DNA from: Lachnospiraceae bacterium
Lineage (GTDB): Bacteria > Bacillota > Clostridia > Lachnospirales > Lachnospiraceae
Direction: 5' to 3'
NCBI GenBank assembly: GCA_030523275.1
Contig: JAUNIX010000034.1
Span: 1 to 32,289 of the forward strand
Length of the DNA stretch: 32,289 nt
The notes below the pieces were generated by a model. It ran no database searches. It worked only from the letters and a program-made list of their open reading frames with translations, and had not been told where the DNA came from. Shown one piece after another: positions 24,731 through 31,735 of this stretch (its first letter is position 1; each line of letters begins with the position of its first letter). Both the position numbers and the translations under genes were made by a program.

Positions 24731-26061
24731 AACTTCTCCTTTTTTTGCCACATTACATACACAATAATACAAATAATCGAGGAAAGCAAAGACCCAAGTG
24801 GTGCTGCCAAGCCCATTGGATAAAGTGTGTCTGGAAACAAAGCAGTTGCCAAACAAACTCCTGGAATTCTCACGAATAAAATTGAAGCAAGATTATGTGC
24901 AAACGATACGAGTGATTTCTGATATGCACAAAAATAACCACTAAAACAAAAATGTACCCCGGCAAATACACAATCAAATACATATGATTTCAAATACTGT
25001 GCACCCATGGAAATAACAATCGGTTCCTCTTTTGCAAATAAACGGAGGACATCTTCTGCACAAAATTGACAAATGACCGCAAAAATAAATCCGGCCGATA
25101 CTGCGATCAGCGTGCCATATTTCAGAGCTTTCTTTCCCTGCTCATGCAAACCTGCACCTGCATTTTGTGCAGCAATCGCAGATACCGTCGAAAGCATAGC
25201 AGATGGAACCAAAAATAAGAATGATATTACCTTTTCCACAATTCCAACCGCTGCTGCAACGTCAACACCTCGTCGATTGGCAATCACGGTAATAACAAGA
25301 AAAGAAATCTGAATAAATCCATCCTGAACCGCGACTGGTACACCCACTTTTAAAATTTTTTGTGTCATCTGTTTAGAAAAACGAAAATCTGTTTTTTTGA
25401 TTGAAATGCCCATTTTCATTTTTCGAAATGCAAGCAAAGCAATGCACACACTAAAAGCTTGTGCGATCACAGTTGCTAAAGCTGCCCCGGCTGCACCCAT
25501 ACCGAAACTGCCAATCAATATATAATCAAGAATCACATTCGCAATTCCAGCCACTGCGACAAAAAACATTGGACTCTTAGAATCCCCTAACCCTCGAAAT
25601 ATACTACTGATTACATTATAAGCAGTGATAAATGGCACTCCAATAAAACAAATTAATAGATAACTCTTTGCCTGTACCAATGATTCTTTTGGAACAGATA
25701 AAATCTGTAAAATTCCATTTGTTGACACCAATAAAACAGCAGTCAAAATAACAGAAAAAATGATAAATAGCGACACAGTATTGCCAATTCCTTTTTCGAT
25801 TGCTTTCTGATTTTTTGCTCCGGCTGCGTGGCTAATCGTAACCGTCGCCCCCATTGCCAGTCCAACAATGATCACAGTTAACATATGGGTTACCTGACTG
25901 CCAACCGATACCGCTGTAATCGCTGCTGCTCCATTGTATTGTCCTGTAATAAAAAGATCTGCCAAACCATAAAAAGTCTGCAAAAAACAAGAGAGCAAAT
26001 ACGGCAGTGAAAACCGAACCAGGTTTTTCAAAACGCTCCCTTTGGTCAAGTCATAATTCAT
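24727..26061 (-). CDS. MATE family multidrug/toxin exporter
   Basis: Cation-coupled membrane antiporter with about 12 hydrophobic segments in about 444 residues. The N-terminal signature LTKGSVLKNLVRFSLPYLLS, GLADLFITGQY and the repeat-like second half (KVGVPVAVQDGFIQ, AQNAGAG) mark the MATE/DinF group. Several in-frame ATGs lie at 26079, 26076, 26070 and 26061. The last (MNYDLTKG) is preferred because GAGG lies nine bases ahead; the others lack spacing. The substrate cannot be told. The stop overlaps the ydcF start by four bases. Confidence 0.93.
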   Translation of the reverse strand: MNYDLTKGSVLKNLVRFSLPYLLSCFLQTFYGLADLFITGQYNGAAAITAVSVGSQVTHMLTVIIVGLAMGATVTISHAAGAKNQKAIEKGIGNTVSLFIIFSVILTAVLLVSTNGILQILSVPKESLVQAKSYLLICFIGVPFITAYNVISSIFRGLGDSKSPMFFVAVAGIANVILDYILIGSFGMGAAGAALATVIAQAFSVCIALLAFRKMKMGISIKKTDFRFSKQMTQKILKVGVPVAVQDGFIQISFLVITVIANRRGVDVAAAVGIVEKVISFLFLVPSAMLSTVSAIAAQNAGAGLHEQGKKALKYGTLIAVSAGFIFAVICQFCAEDVLRLFAKEEPIVISMGAQYLKSYVFDCVFAGVHFCFSGYFCAYQKSLVSFAHNLASILFVRIPGVCLATALFPDTLYPMGLAAPLGSLLSSIICIIVYVMWQKKEKL

Positions 26062-26126
26062 ATTTCTCATCCTCATCATCTTATGTATTGATAAACTAGT
26101 TAAAATTGTAACATAAAGAGGAAAAG

Positions 26127-26150
26127 AAAAAAAGGGAGGATTTCTCCTCC
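26127..26150 (-). terminator. Terminator after SGNH hydrolase gene
   Basis: On the minus strand GGAGGA, GAAA tetraloop, TCCTCC, then CTTTTTTTTT. Compact and strong; it separates the SGNH gene from the MATE gene. Confidence 0.85.
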
Positions 26151-26185
26151 GCTCTCAAAACATTTTATTGCTTTTTCGTCTTTGA

Positions 26186-26776
26186 TCAAAATTCTTCCAT
26201 CCATGCATCTTTTAACATACAATGCCCCAATGTAGTTAAATGTACACCATCGGGTGTTAGTTCATCAAACGAGTATCTTATACTTGCTTTTGCAAACAAA
26301 CCATCAAGACAGACCAAACCAGTTTTATATTTCCTGGCCAAATATCTGACAACCTGAATTTCCTCATCCAGCTGTTTTCTCCACAAAAGACGCTCCGCCG
26401 GATAGGGGAATACAAAAGGTTCCATCAAAATCACTCTTGCTTTTGTCTTCTCTATCGTTTCTTTTACAAGAAATTCCAAGTTTTCACAAAATTGCTCTGG
26501 ACTTGTTTTCTCACCGCCATCCATGCCAGTCCATATCTCATTCACACCAATTAAAATCGTAACAACGTCTGGATGCAAACGAATACAATCACGATCCCAA
26601 CGACGGATCAATTCTTGCGTCCGATGCCCATTACAACCTTTGTTTGTCACTTGATACCCTTGTGGCACTAATTCTTTTGCAATCATGCCTACATATCCAT
26701 AGCCATATCCATGGTATTCCGGATAAAACAAACGATCCGCATCGGTAATACTGTCACCCTGAAATAATAAATGCAT
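26186..26776 (-). CDS. SGNH/GDSL-family hydrolase
   Basis: Predicted serine esterase or acetyl-ester hydrolase of the SGNH fold, 196 residues, no signal peptide. Block I is FQGDSITDADR (nucleophile Ser), block II GCNGHRTQEL, block III GVNEIW, and block V DGVHLTTLGH (catalytic Asp and His). The start at 26776 (MHLLFQGDSI) has GGAG seven bases upstream; the earlier GTG start lacks support. The substrate is unknown; sugar or cell-wall acetyl esters are typical of similar proteins. It sits between two terminators, so it is separate from the M14/ATP-grasp operon unless there is read-through. Confidence 0.9.
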   Translation of the reverse strand: MHLLFQGDSITDADRLFYPEYHGYGYGYVGMIAKELVPQGYQVTNKGCNGHRTQELIRRWDRDCIRLHPDVVTILIGVNEIWTGMDGGEKTSPEQFCENLEFLVKETIEKTKARVILMEPFVFPYPAERLLWRKQLDEEIQVVRYLARKYKTGLVCLDGLFAKASIRYSFDELTPDGVHLTTLGHCMLKDAWMEEF

Positions 26777-26818
26777 TTTCTCACTCCATTTCCATTTGCT
26801 TTGTTCCTTCACATAAAT

Positions 26819-26867
26819 AAAATCCTACATCGAACAATGCAAAATTGCAATATCCATGCAGGATTTT
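26819..26867 (-). terminator. Terminator after the ATP-grasp operon
   Basis: Arms 26819-26830 (AAAATCCTACAT) and 26856-26867 (ATGCAGGATTTT) pair with one G-U on the minus strand, and an inner TGCAA/TTGCA stem extends the structure. It lies seven bases past the last M14 gene. Both outer ends are AT runs, so it may work in both directions. Confidence 0.78.
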
Positions 26868-26873
26868 CGTTTT

Positions 26874-27803
26874 TTATTGAATTTTAATCATTTGAAAAGC
26901 AATCGTATTTTCATAGACCAATGGTTCATCGTGGTGGAAAAAAACGGTTCCATCACACGGAGCTAATACCCTAGAAACGATGTAACCTTCGTACGGATCA
27001 ACTATTTCTGCCAAAACATCTCCTTTTCTAACACTTGTATCAATATCCACAAGACATCGAAACAGACCCGCTTTTTCTGTTTTGACAATTTCTATCATAT
27101 TTTCAGTGACCTTTCTGGAAATAAATCCTCCATAGGAAGAATAATTGATACAGCCAATCTCATTTAAAAATCGAAGTACAGCTGCGACTGCCATTTTCGC
27201 AGAGGCAAGATCAATTTTATTTGTATCTTTTGTATAAATCGAAAAAGCTTTTGTCTCCCAAATCTGCCAGTTATAATTTAAAGTCGTTGTGTCAAATGGT
27301 GTTGTATCACGTAACATAACATATGGAAGCCCAAATTTATAGGCATCCTCTACATCTTCAAATCCTGTTGCCATCATTCGAACATGTGGTGCAAAATTGC
27401 CCGGAATATAAAAACTTGTAAAATGAATTCCATATTCATAATCTTTCACTTCCTGAAAAATTCCATCGGCAATCCTTTGGGTTGTCTCTCCCAGATTATA
27501 TCCTGGGAACATACGATTAATATCAGTATTATCAACCGCCCAAAAACGTTTGCCCGTATTCATTCCATAGTGGTTTGCAGAGGGAATGATCAAAATCCCT
27601 TTTTTTCGAGAAATTTTTCCTTCTGCCTCTAATCTCTTTAATGTCTCGATAATCTGTGAGCAAATGTATAATTGTTGGATCTCATTCCCTCGAAATGCCC
27701 CGGCAATCGCAATCGTCTGCTGCTTGCCACCAAAATGATAGCCAGTAATTCGAAGATTATCTCTATATAAAGATTCTAATTCATAAATAATTTCTTTCTT
27801 CAT
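26874..27803 (-). CDS. M14 AstE/AspA-like protein, probably inactive copy
   Basis: Succinylglutamate desuccinylase/aspartoacylase-type member of the zinc carboxypeptidase superfamily, 309 residues, cytosolic. The fold is recognisable (IAIAGAFRGNE, IIPSANHYGMNT, DINRMFPG, GIHFTSF, and a C-terminal beta domain with GDVLAEIVDPYEG). In the first metal motif the usual HxxE (HGNE) reads RGNE: Arg38 replaces the zinc-binding His, though Glu41 and the later His127 remain. At the usual catalytic Glu (VExG in the sister gene) it has Thr191. It is therefore likely an altered or non-catalytic partner of the intact upstream copy. It starts 14 bases after that copy and is the last gene of the operon. Confidence 0.85.
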   Translation of the reverse strand: MKKEIIYELESLYRDNLRITGYHFGGKQQTIAIAGAFRGNEIQQLYICSQIIETLKRLEAEGKISRKKGILIIPSANHYGMNTGKRFWAVDNTDINRMFPGYNLGETTQRIADGIFQEVKDYEYGIHFTSFYIPGNFAPHVRMMATGFEDVEDAYKFGLPYVMLRDTTPFDTTTLNYNWQIWETKAFSIYTKDTNKIDLASAKMAVAAVLRFLNEIGCINYSSYGGFISRKVTENMIEIVKTEKAGLFRCLVDIDTSVRKGDVLAEIVDPYEGYIVSRVLAPCDGTVFFHHDEPLVYENTIAFQMIKIQ

Positions 27804-27817
27804 CTTATTTCTTTCCT

Positions 27818-28756
27818 TTACTGTTTATCCATACTTAATACACGTCCTAACAAAGAACCCTCATACACAACTGGATATTCTCGAAGAGTAAATAAGAGTC
27901 CTGTGTCTGGAGATACAACTTCTTCTAATAATTCTCCCGTCAATGGATTCACAATCTCACCAATTTTTTGCCCAGCCTTTACATCAATCCAATGTTCTAC
28001 ATATGGTATAAAAATTCCCGAATGAGCTGCATTCATATAGGAGACACTTCCATCTGTAGAGATAATTGCCTTTTGGGGTTCTTCTACCGGACCATCCCAG
28101 ATGCCAAGTTCTTTCATCAAATTAAAAATCCCATCCGTTAATTGATCACCGTATTTGCGTGTAATTCTCATTCCGACTCCCATTTCCACAACCAGACATG
28201 GTGTATCATTCATATTCAAAGAATGTGCAAGCGTTGATTCCAACACAGTAGCAGCACTATGGACCCATACATAATCAATATTTAATTTTTTCGCATACGG
28301 TACCAAAGTATCTTGACACATTTCATTGATTCGAACCTGTGGGATTTCCTGCAGAAAAATATTACTTGCATGAATATCAATTGCCATATCTGCTCCGCTG
28401 ATATCTTCAATAATTTTTGCTGATGCATATTCTACCAGCGCCCCACTTTCATTTCCCGGGAACACACGATTCATATCAAGGTCAAATTTCGGAACTCCCC
28501 GTGTGATCGTATCCACCCCTAACGGATTTAAAGCCGGATAAACATCAACGGTACCTTTTAAATATTTCATATTTTCTTTGATTCTTCTCTGAACTTCATA
28601 ACACACATACTGCCCTTCCAATTCATCGCCATGTGTTCCTGTAATAATACAAATTCTTTTTCCATTACTGATTCCTGATTCTGGTAAAATTCTGTTTTTT
28701 TGAATGTGAAATTCTTCATCTACTGGTAAGGCGGCAGATGCAATCTTAACTACCAT
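27818..28756 (-). CDS. M14 AstE/AspA-like zinc hydrolase
   Basis: Predicted zinc-dependent amide hydrolase or carboxypeptidase of the succinylglutamate desuccinylase/aspartoacylase group, 312 residues, no signal peptide. The metal ligands are intact: His42 and Glu45 in GTHGDELEG and His129 in DIHASN. The expected catalytic Glu191 is in VVEMGVG. A C-terminal beta domain (about 240-312) has GQKIGEIVNPLTGE. The start codon directly follows the transglutaminase gene's stop, with GGAGG overlapping the end of that gene. Together with the ATP-grasp and transglutaminase genes it suggests a system that forms and trims amide bonds. True succinylglutamate desuccinylase activity is unlikely without other ast genes. 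Confidence 0.9.
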   Translation of the reverse strand: MVVKIASAALPVDEEFHIQKNRILPESGISNGKRICIITGTHGDELEGQYVCYEVQRRIKENMKYLKGTVDVYPALNPLGVDTITRGVPKFDLDMNRVFPGNESGALVEYASAKIIEDISGADMAIDIHASNIFLQEIPQVRINEMCQDTLVPYAKKLNIDYVWVHSAATVLESTLAHSLNMNDTPCLVVEMGVGMRITRKYGDQLTDGIFNLMKELGIWDGPVEEPQKAIISTDGSVSYMNAAHSGIFIPYVEHWIDVKAGQKIGEIVNPLTGELLEEVVSPDTGLLFTLREYPVVYEGSLLGRVLSMDKQ

Positions 28757-29545
28757 TTATAATTCCTCCACTTTCACATATATTTTCTGTTTTTGTTCCC
28801 CTGCTCCATAAAAATATCCTTTATTTAGAATACAATCATCATAGTCTCTTCCCACAGCAAAAATAATATAATTACTATCAATCAATAAATAATTGGTCGG
28901 ATCAAAGCCATACCACCTTCCATTAGAATAAATTTCTACCCAAGCATGACTATATCCTTCCCCTATCATCATCCCAGCTACATAACGTGCGGGAATCCCA
29001 TAATAGCGGCAAAATGCAATCATAATATGGGCATAATCCTGACAGACCCCTTTTCGTTGTGCAAAACTTTGCGCTGCTGTCGTTGAAATTTCCGTAGAAC
29101 CACTTTCATACTGCATCTCCTGATACAAAGTATCCATGATCGCATGTGCCTGATTCAATTTACTCATATGGAAAAACTTTAAATTGCCCCATTTTTCATT
29201 TGCAAATAAAATCATTTCTCTTGACATTTTTGTCAGTCTTGTTGGTGTTCGTAATATATAATTATGGGTATCACATTTATCATAGTTGGCCCAATTTACT
29301 TTAGTCTGTCCGGTAACATGGACTTCAAATTTTGTATGTGGTTTTTCATAATATCCATACAATACCAAATTCCCAAAACCGTCCTCCGACAGTTGATAAT
29401 AATCATTCGGCAAAATACAAATATCACGCTTTAAAATCTTCTGTCTGGATAACGTCTGTGGAATACACTTTAATGTGAAATAATGCTCAGTAATCGGCTG
29501 TTCAAATAAAATTTGTAACTGATAGTCAAATCTGAGTGTCTTCAT
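28757..29545 (-). CDS. Transglutaminase-like cysteine protease (COG1305 type)
   Basis: Bacterial transglutaminase-fold protein, 262 residues, with an N-terminal beta domain (about 1-85, the family's N-terminal region) and a core with catalytic Cys168 (GVCQDYAH), His200 (YSHAWVEI) and Asp215 (WYGFDPTN). It has no signal peptide or membrane segment, so it acts in the cytoplasm. Such proteins usually cut rather than join peptides. It starts three bases after the Alpha-E gene, with GAGG in the end of that gene. The trio ATP-grasp, Alpha-E and transglutaminase is a recognised conserved neighbourhood. Confidence 0.93.
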   Translation of the reverse strand: MKTLRFDYQLQILFEQPITEHYFTLKCIPQTLSRQKILKRDICILPNDYYQLSEDGFGNLVLYGYYEKPHTKFEVHVTGQTKVNWANYDKCDTHNYILRTPTRLTKMSREMILFANEKWGNLKFFHMSKLNQAHAIMDTLYQEMQYESGSTEISTTAAQSFAQRKGVCQDYAHIMIAFCRYYGIPARYVAGMMIGEGYSHAWVEIYSNGRWYGFDPTNYLLIDSNYIIFAVGRDYDDCILNKGYFYGAGEQKQKIYVKVEEL

Positions 29546-29548
29546 CGT

Positions 29549-30214
29549 TTATACCTCAAATAAATGTTCCACTAATGCGATTGCTTCCGGATAACAAATC
29601 ACATCTTCACACATCAAAACAGCCAGATCATCATATGCCCTGCGATTAACCGGAAGATCAGCACGCAGCACTCTTGCAGTCAGCATATGAAACGCCTTTG
29701 ATACCTGTGTTTTATCTTTTCGAAGTCGCAAAAGTAAATCCATACGTTCTTGTCGTTTTCCAGTTTTAAAGATACCACGAACTTTGCGTTCTTCTACATT
29801 TTCATCGAAACAGGCAATAAATGCGAGCAAATAATCAATCACTTTTTGCAAATTAAGTAAAAAACTTGTTTTTAATTTTGCTTTTTCCATTTCAGAGAGT
29901 GCAAGTTCCACATAAGAAATAGATTCGCTCCCTAATGCGTCTCGCATCATAATCGCATTATCATACACACCATTTAATGTGGAAATAATAGAATCAATGT
30001 TGCCCGTATCAAATAAATATCGCTCAACAAAGTCTTCTGCGGAAGAATACACATTTGGAATATCCAAATACTGACAATATGTAACATAATAGTCTGGTTC
30101 TTCGATCATAACATCAAAACCATCAAAAAATTCTTTTATTGTTGTATAAGTTCTCTCTGTATAGCGCCCAAGCCAGTACAGACGATCCATTTTTTCTACT
30201 GAGATAGCACCCAT
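29549..30214 (-). CDS. Alpha-E domain protein (COG2307 type)
   Basis: All-helical protein of the Alpha-E family, named for its helices and conserved glutamate, constantly found beside or fused to circularly permuted ATP-grasp proteins. The hallmark MDRLYWLGRYTERTY lies at about residues 9-23, and later segments (FKTGKRQERMDLLLRLR, LTARVLRADLPVNRRAYDDLA) fit the family. At 221 residues it is shorter than the roughly 300 common for stand-alone members. The start at 30214 has GGAGGAGG upstream and overlaps the ATP-grasp gene by 19 bases, indicating coupling and probably a complex. Its reaction is unknown. Confidence 0.88.
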   Translation of the reverse strand: MGAISVEKMDRLYWLGRYTERTYTTIKEFFDGFDVMIEEPDYYVTYCQYLDIPNVYSSAEDFVERYLFDTGNIDSIISTLNGVYDNAIMMRDALGSESISYVELALSEMEKAKLKTSFLLNLQKVIDYLLAFIACFDENVEERKVRGIFKTGKRQERMDLLLRLRKDKTQVSKAFHMLTARVLRADLPVNRRAYDDLAVLMCEDVICYPEAIALVEHLFEV

Positions 30215-31509
30215 GTGTCTTTAAATCCTCCTCCCTGTGATGAATTAACGATAAAGGAATCCGCAACGGTGGAATACCGTGTCAGACCACTCTTCCATAC
30301 TTTTGTCTCTTTTCCCGACAAAACAAAAACCCTCAAATCTGCTTTTCGTTCTACAATTTCATCACCCTGCATAATTTCAAGATCTTTAAAATCTATCACT
30401 TCCTGTGCAATAAATCGTCTTGGTTCCGTTTGAATCATTTCTATAAATTCTGCTCTCTTTTCCGGACTTAACTCTTTCCCAAAAACAACACCATATCCTC
30501 CGGCTTCAGCAACGTCCTTAATAACTAATTCATCAAAATGTTCCAAAACATAGTTTTGATCTTCTTCATAATAAGGTAGATATGTCGGTGCATTTTTTAA
30601 GATTGCGTTTTCATGTAAATAGTACTCTATCATCTTCGGGACAAAATAATAAATTCCTTTGTCATCTGCTGCTCCATTTCCTGGTGCATTCATCAAAGCC
30701 ACATTCCCTTTTCGATATACTTCCATGATATGAGGCACTCCGATGACAGACTCTTCACAAAAGGTCATCGGGTCCATATATTCATCAGAAATCCTACGAT
30801 AAACAGTTCCAACCTTTTCTAAACCACCGGAAAAACTTTTATAATATAAATAATCATCTTTTACAATTAGATCATTCGGTTTTACGAGTAATACTTCTGC
30901 CTGCTCTGCCAAATAAGAATGTTCAAAAAATGCAGAGTTATAACGTCCAGGGGTCAAAATAACATTTAAACCACCTGTGTTAACATAATCCATCACTTCT
31001 CTTAATAATTTTGCATAATTACGATTATCTTCAATATGTGAATTACGAAATGTATCCGCAGCGGCTCTTCGACAAAGTTTTCTTGCAATCATTGGAAAAG
31101 AAGCTCCAGAAGGCACACGCAAGTTATCTTCTAAAACATACCAGGTACCATCCTTTGCCTGAACCAGATCAATTCCTGAAATGTGACTATAAATCCCCTT
31201 CGAAGGTGTAATCCCCTCACATGCTGGCAAATAGCCCGTTGAAATAAAAGCAAATTCTTCTGGAATAACACCATCTTTTATAATTTTCTTCTCTCCATAA
31301 ATATCATTTAAAAACGCATTCAACGCATCTACCCTTTGAATCAATCCTTTTTCAAGATAATCAAATTCTTCTTTGGGAATCACTCTGGGAATTGCATCAA
31401 ATGGAAAAAGCTGTTCTTTATACGTATTATTCTTATAAATCCCAAACTTTACACCATACCTTGCTAATAGGCTGTTAATATCCTTCGTATGAGGAACCAA
31501 TCTGTACAT
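30196..31509 (-). CDS. Circularly permuted type 2 ATP-grasp protein (COG2308 type)
   Basis: Predicted ATP-dependent carboxylate-amine ligase. The start at 31509 (MYRLVPHTKDINSLL) has GGAG at eight bases, giving 437 residues. Family marks are WYVLEDNLRVPSGASF (about 123-138), NAPGNGAADDKGIYYFVPKM (274-293), LVIKDVAEAGGYGVVFG (glycine-rich nucleotide loop, 328-344), RFIAQE, KADLRVFVL (389-397) and the C-terminal VNSSQGGGFKDTWVL (421-435). Proteins of this type are predicted to make peptide or amide bonds, but no substrate is known here. It is the first gene of a five-gene operon, with a consensus promoter and hairpin-bearing leader upstream. Confidence 0.92.
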   Translation of the reverse strand: MYRLVPHTKDINSLLARYGVKFGIYKNNTYKEQLFPFDAIPRVIPKEEFDYLEKGLIQRVDALNAFLNDIYGEKKIIKDGVIPEEFAFISTGYLPACEGITPSKGIYSHISGIDLVQAKDGTWYVLEDNLRVPSGASFPMIARKLCRRAAADTFRNSHIEDNRNYAKLLREVMDYVNTGGLNVILTPGRYNSAFFEHSYLAEQAEVLLVKPNDLIVKDDYLYYKSFSGGLEKVGTVYRRISDEYMDPMTFCEESVIGVPHIMEVYRKGNVALMNAPGNGAADDKGIYYFVPKMIEYYLHENAILKNAPTYLPYYEEDQNYVLEHFDELVIKDVAEAGGYGVVFGKELSPEKRAEFIEMIQTEPRRFIAQEVIDFKDLEIMQGDEIVERKADLRVFVLSGKETKVWKSGLTRYSTVADSFIVNSSQGGGFKDTWVLSQ

Positions 31510-31536
31510 ATATTTTTCTCCTTCCCTATGCATCTG

Positions 31537-31556
31537 GTCACATCCTTGCGGAGCGT
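31537..31556. repeat. GC-richer 20-mer repeat, copy B
   Basis: GTCACATCCTTGCGGAGCGT matches the element at 12471-12490 in 17 of 20 positions. It lies in the untranslated leader of the ATP-grasp gene, next to the palindrome at 31558-31598. Confidence 0.65.
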
Positions 31557-31557
31557 A

Positions 31558-31598
31558 TTTGTTACATAGAAAAATTGAAAAATTTTCTATGTAACAAA
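31558..31598. repeat. Perfect 16-bp inverted repeat in the operon leader
   Basis: Arms TTTGTTACATAGAAAA (31558-31573) and TTTTCTATGTAACAAA (31583-31598) are exact reverse complements around a 9-base loop. It could be an RNA hairpin, a protein-binding operator, or part of the repeat family seen at 12437-12534, which also has CATAGAAA. Confidence 0.8.
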
Positions 31599-31627
31599 AA
31601 AGACGCCCTGAATTTTCAGGACGCCTT
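31596..31627 (-). terminator. Terminator hairpin between TgpA-like gene and ATP-grasp operon
   Basis: On the minus strand 13-base arms (31627-31615 and 31612-31600) pair fully, with two G-U pairs and core GGCGTCCTGAA, followed by TTTTT. It could end the TgpA-like transcript. However, a consensus promoter (31645-31673) lies upstream of it, so it may also act as an attenuator in the leader of the ATP-grasp operon. Confidence 0.82.
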
Positions 31628-31644
31628 CGTCATTTATGTGAATA

Positions 31645-31673
31645 ATTATAGTTTCATTCCTTCATTTTGTCAA
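31645..31673 (-). promoter_or_regulatory. Consensus promoter upstream of the ATP-grasp operon
   Basis: On the minus strand TTGACA (31673-31668), exactly 17 bases, TATAAT (31650-31645). The expected transcription start is near 31638, only about a dozen bases before the terminator hairpin at 31627-31600. Confidence 0.82.
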
Positions 31674-31735
31674 TCTTTTCTACAAATTGTATTATATTTT
31701 ATACAGTTAATTCCTATTTTACTACTTTTTTATAT

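Noticed and set aside
24731..24856. 42-codon N-terminal extension of the ydcF-like protein
   Set aside because: It overlaps the MATE coding sequence, and the ATG at 24730 has an AAGGAG site and matches the E. coli YdcF length.
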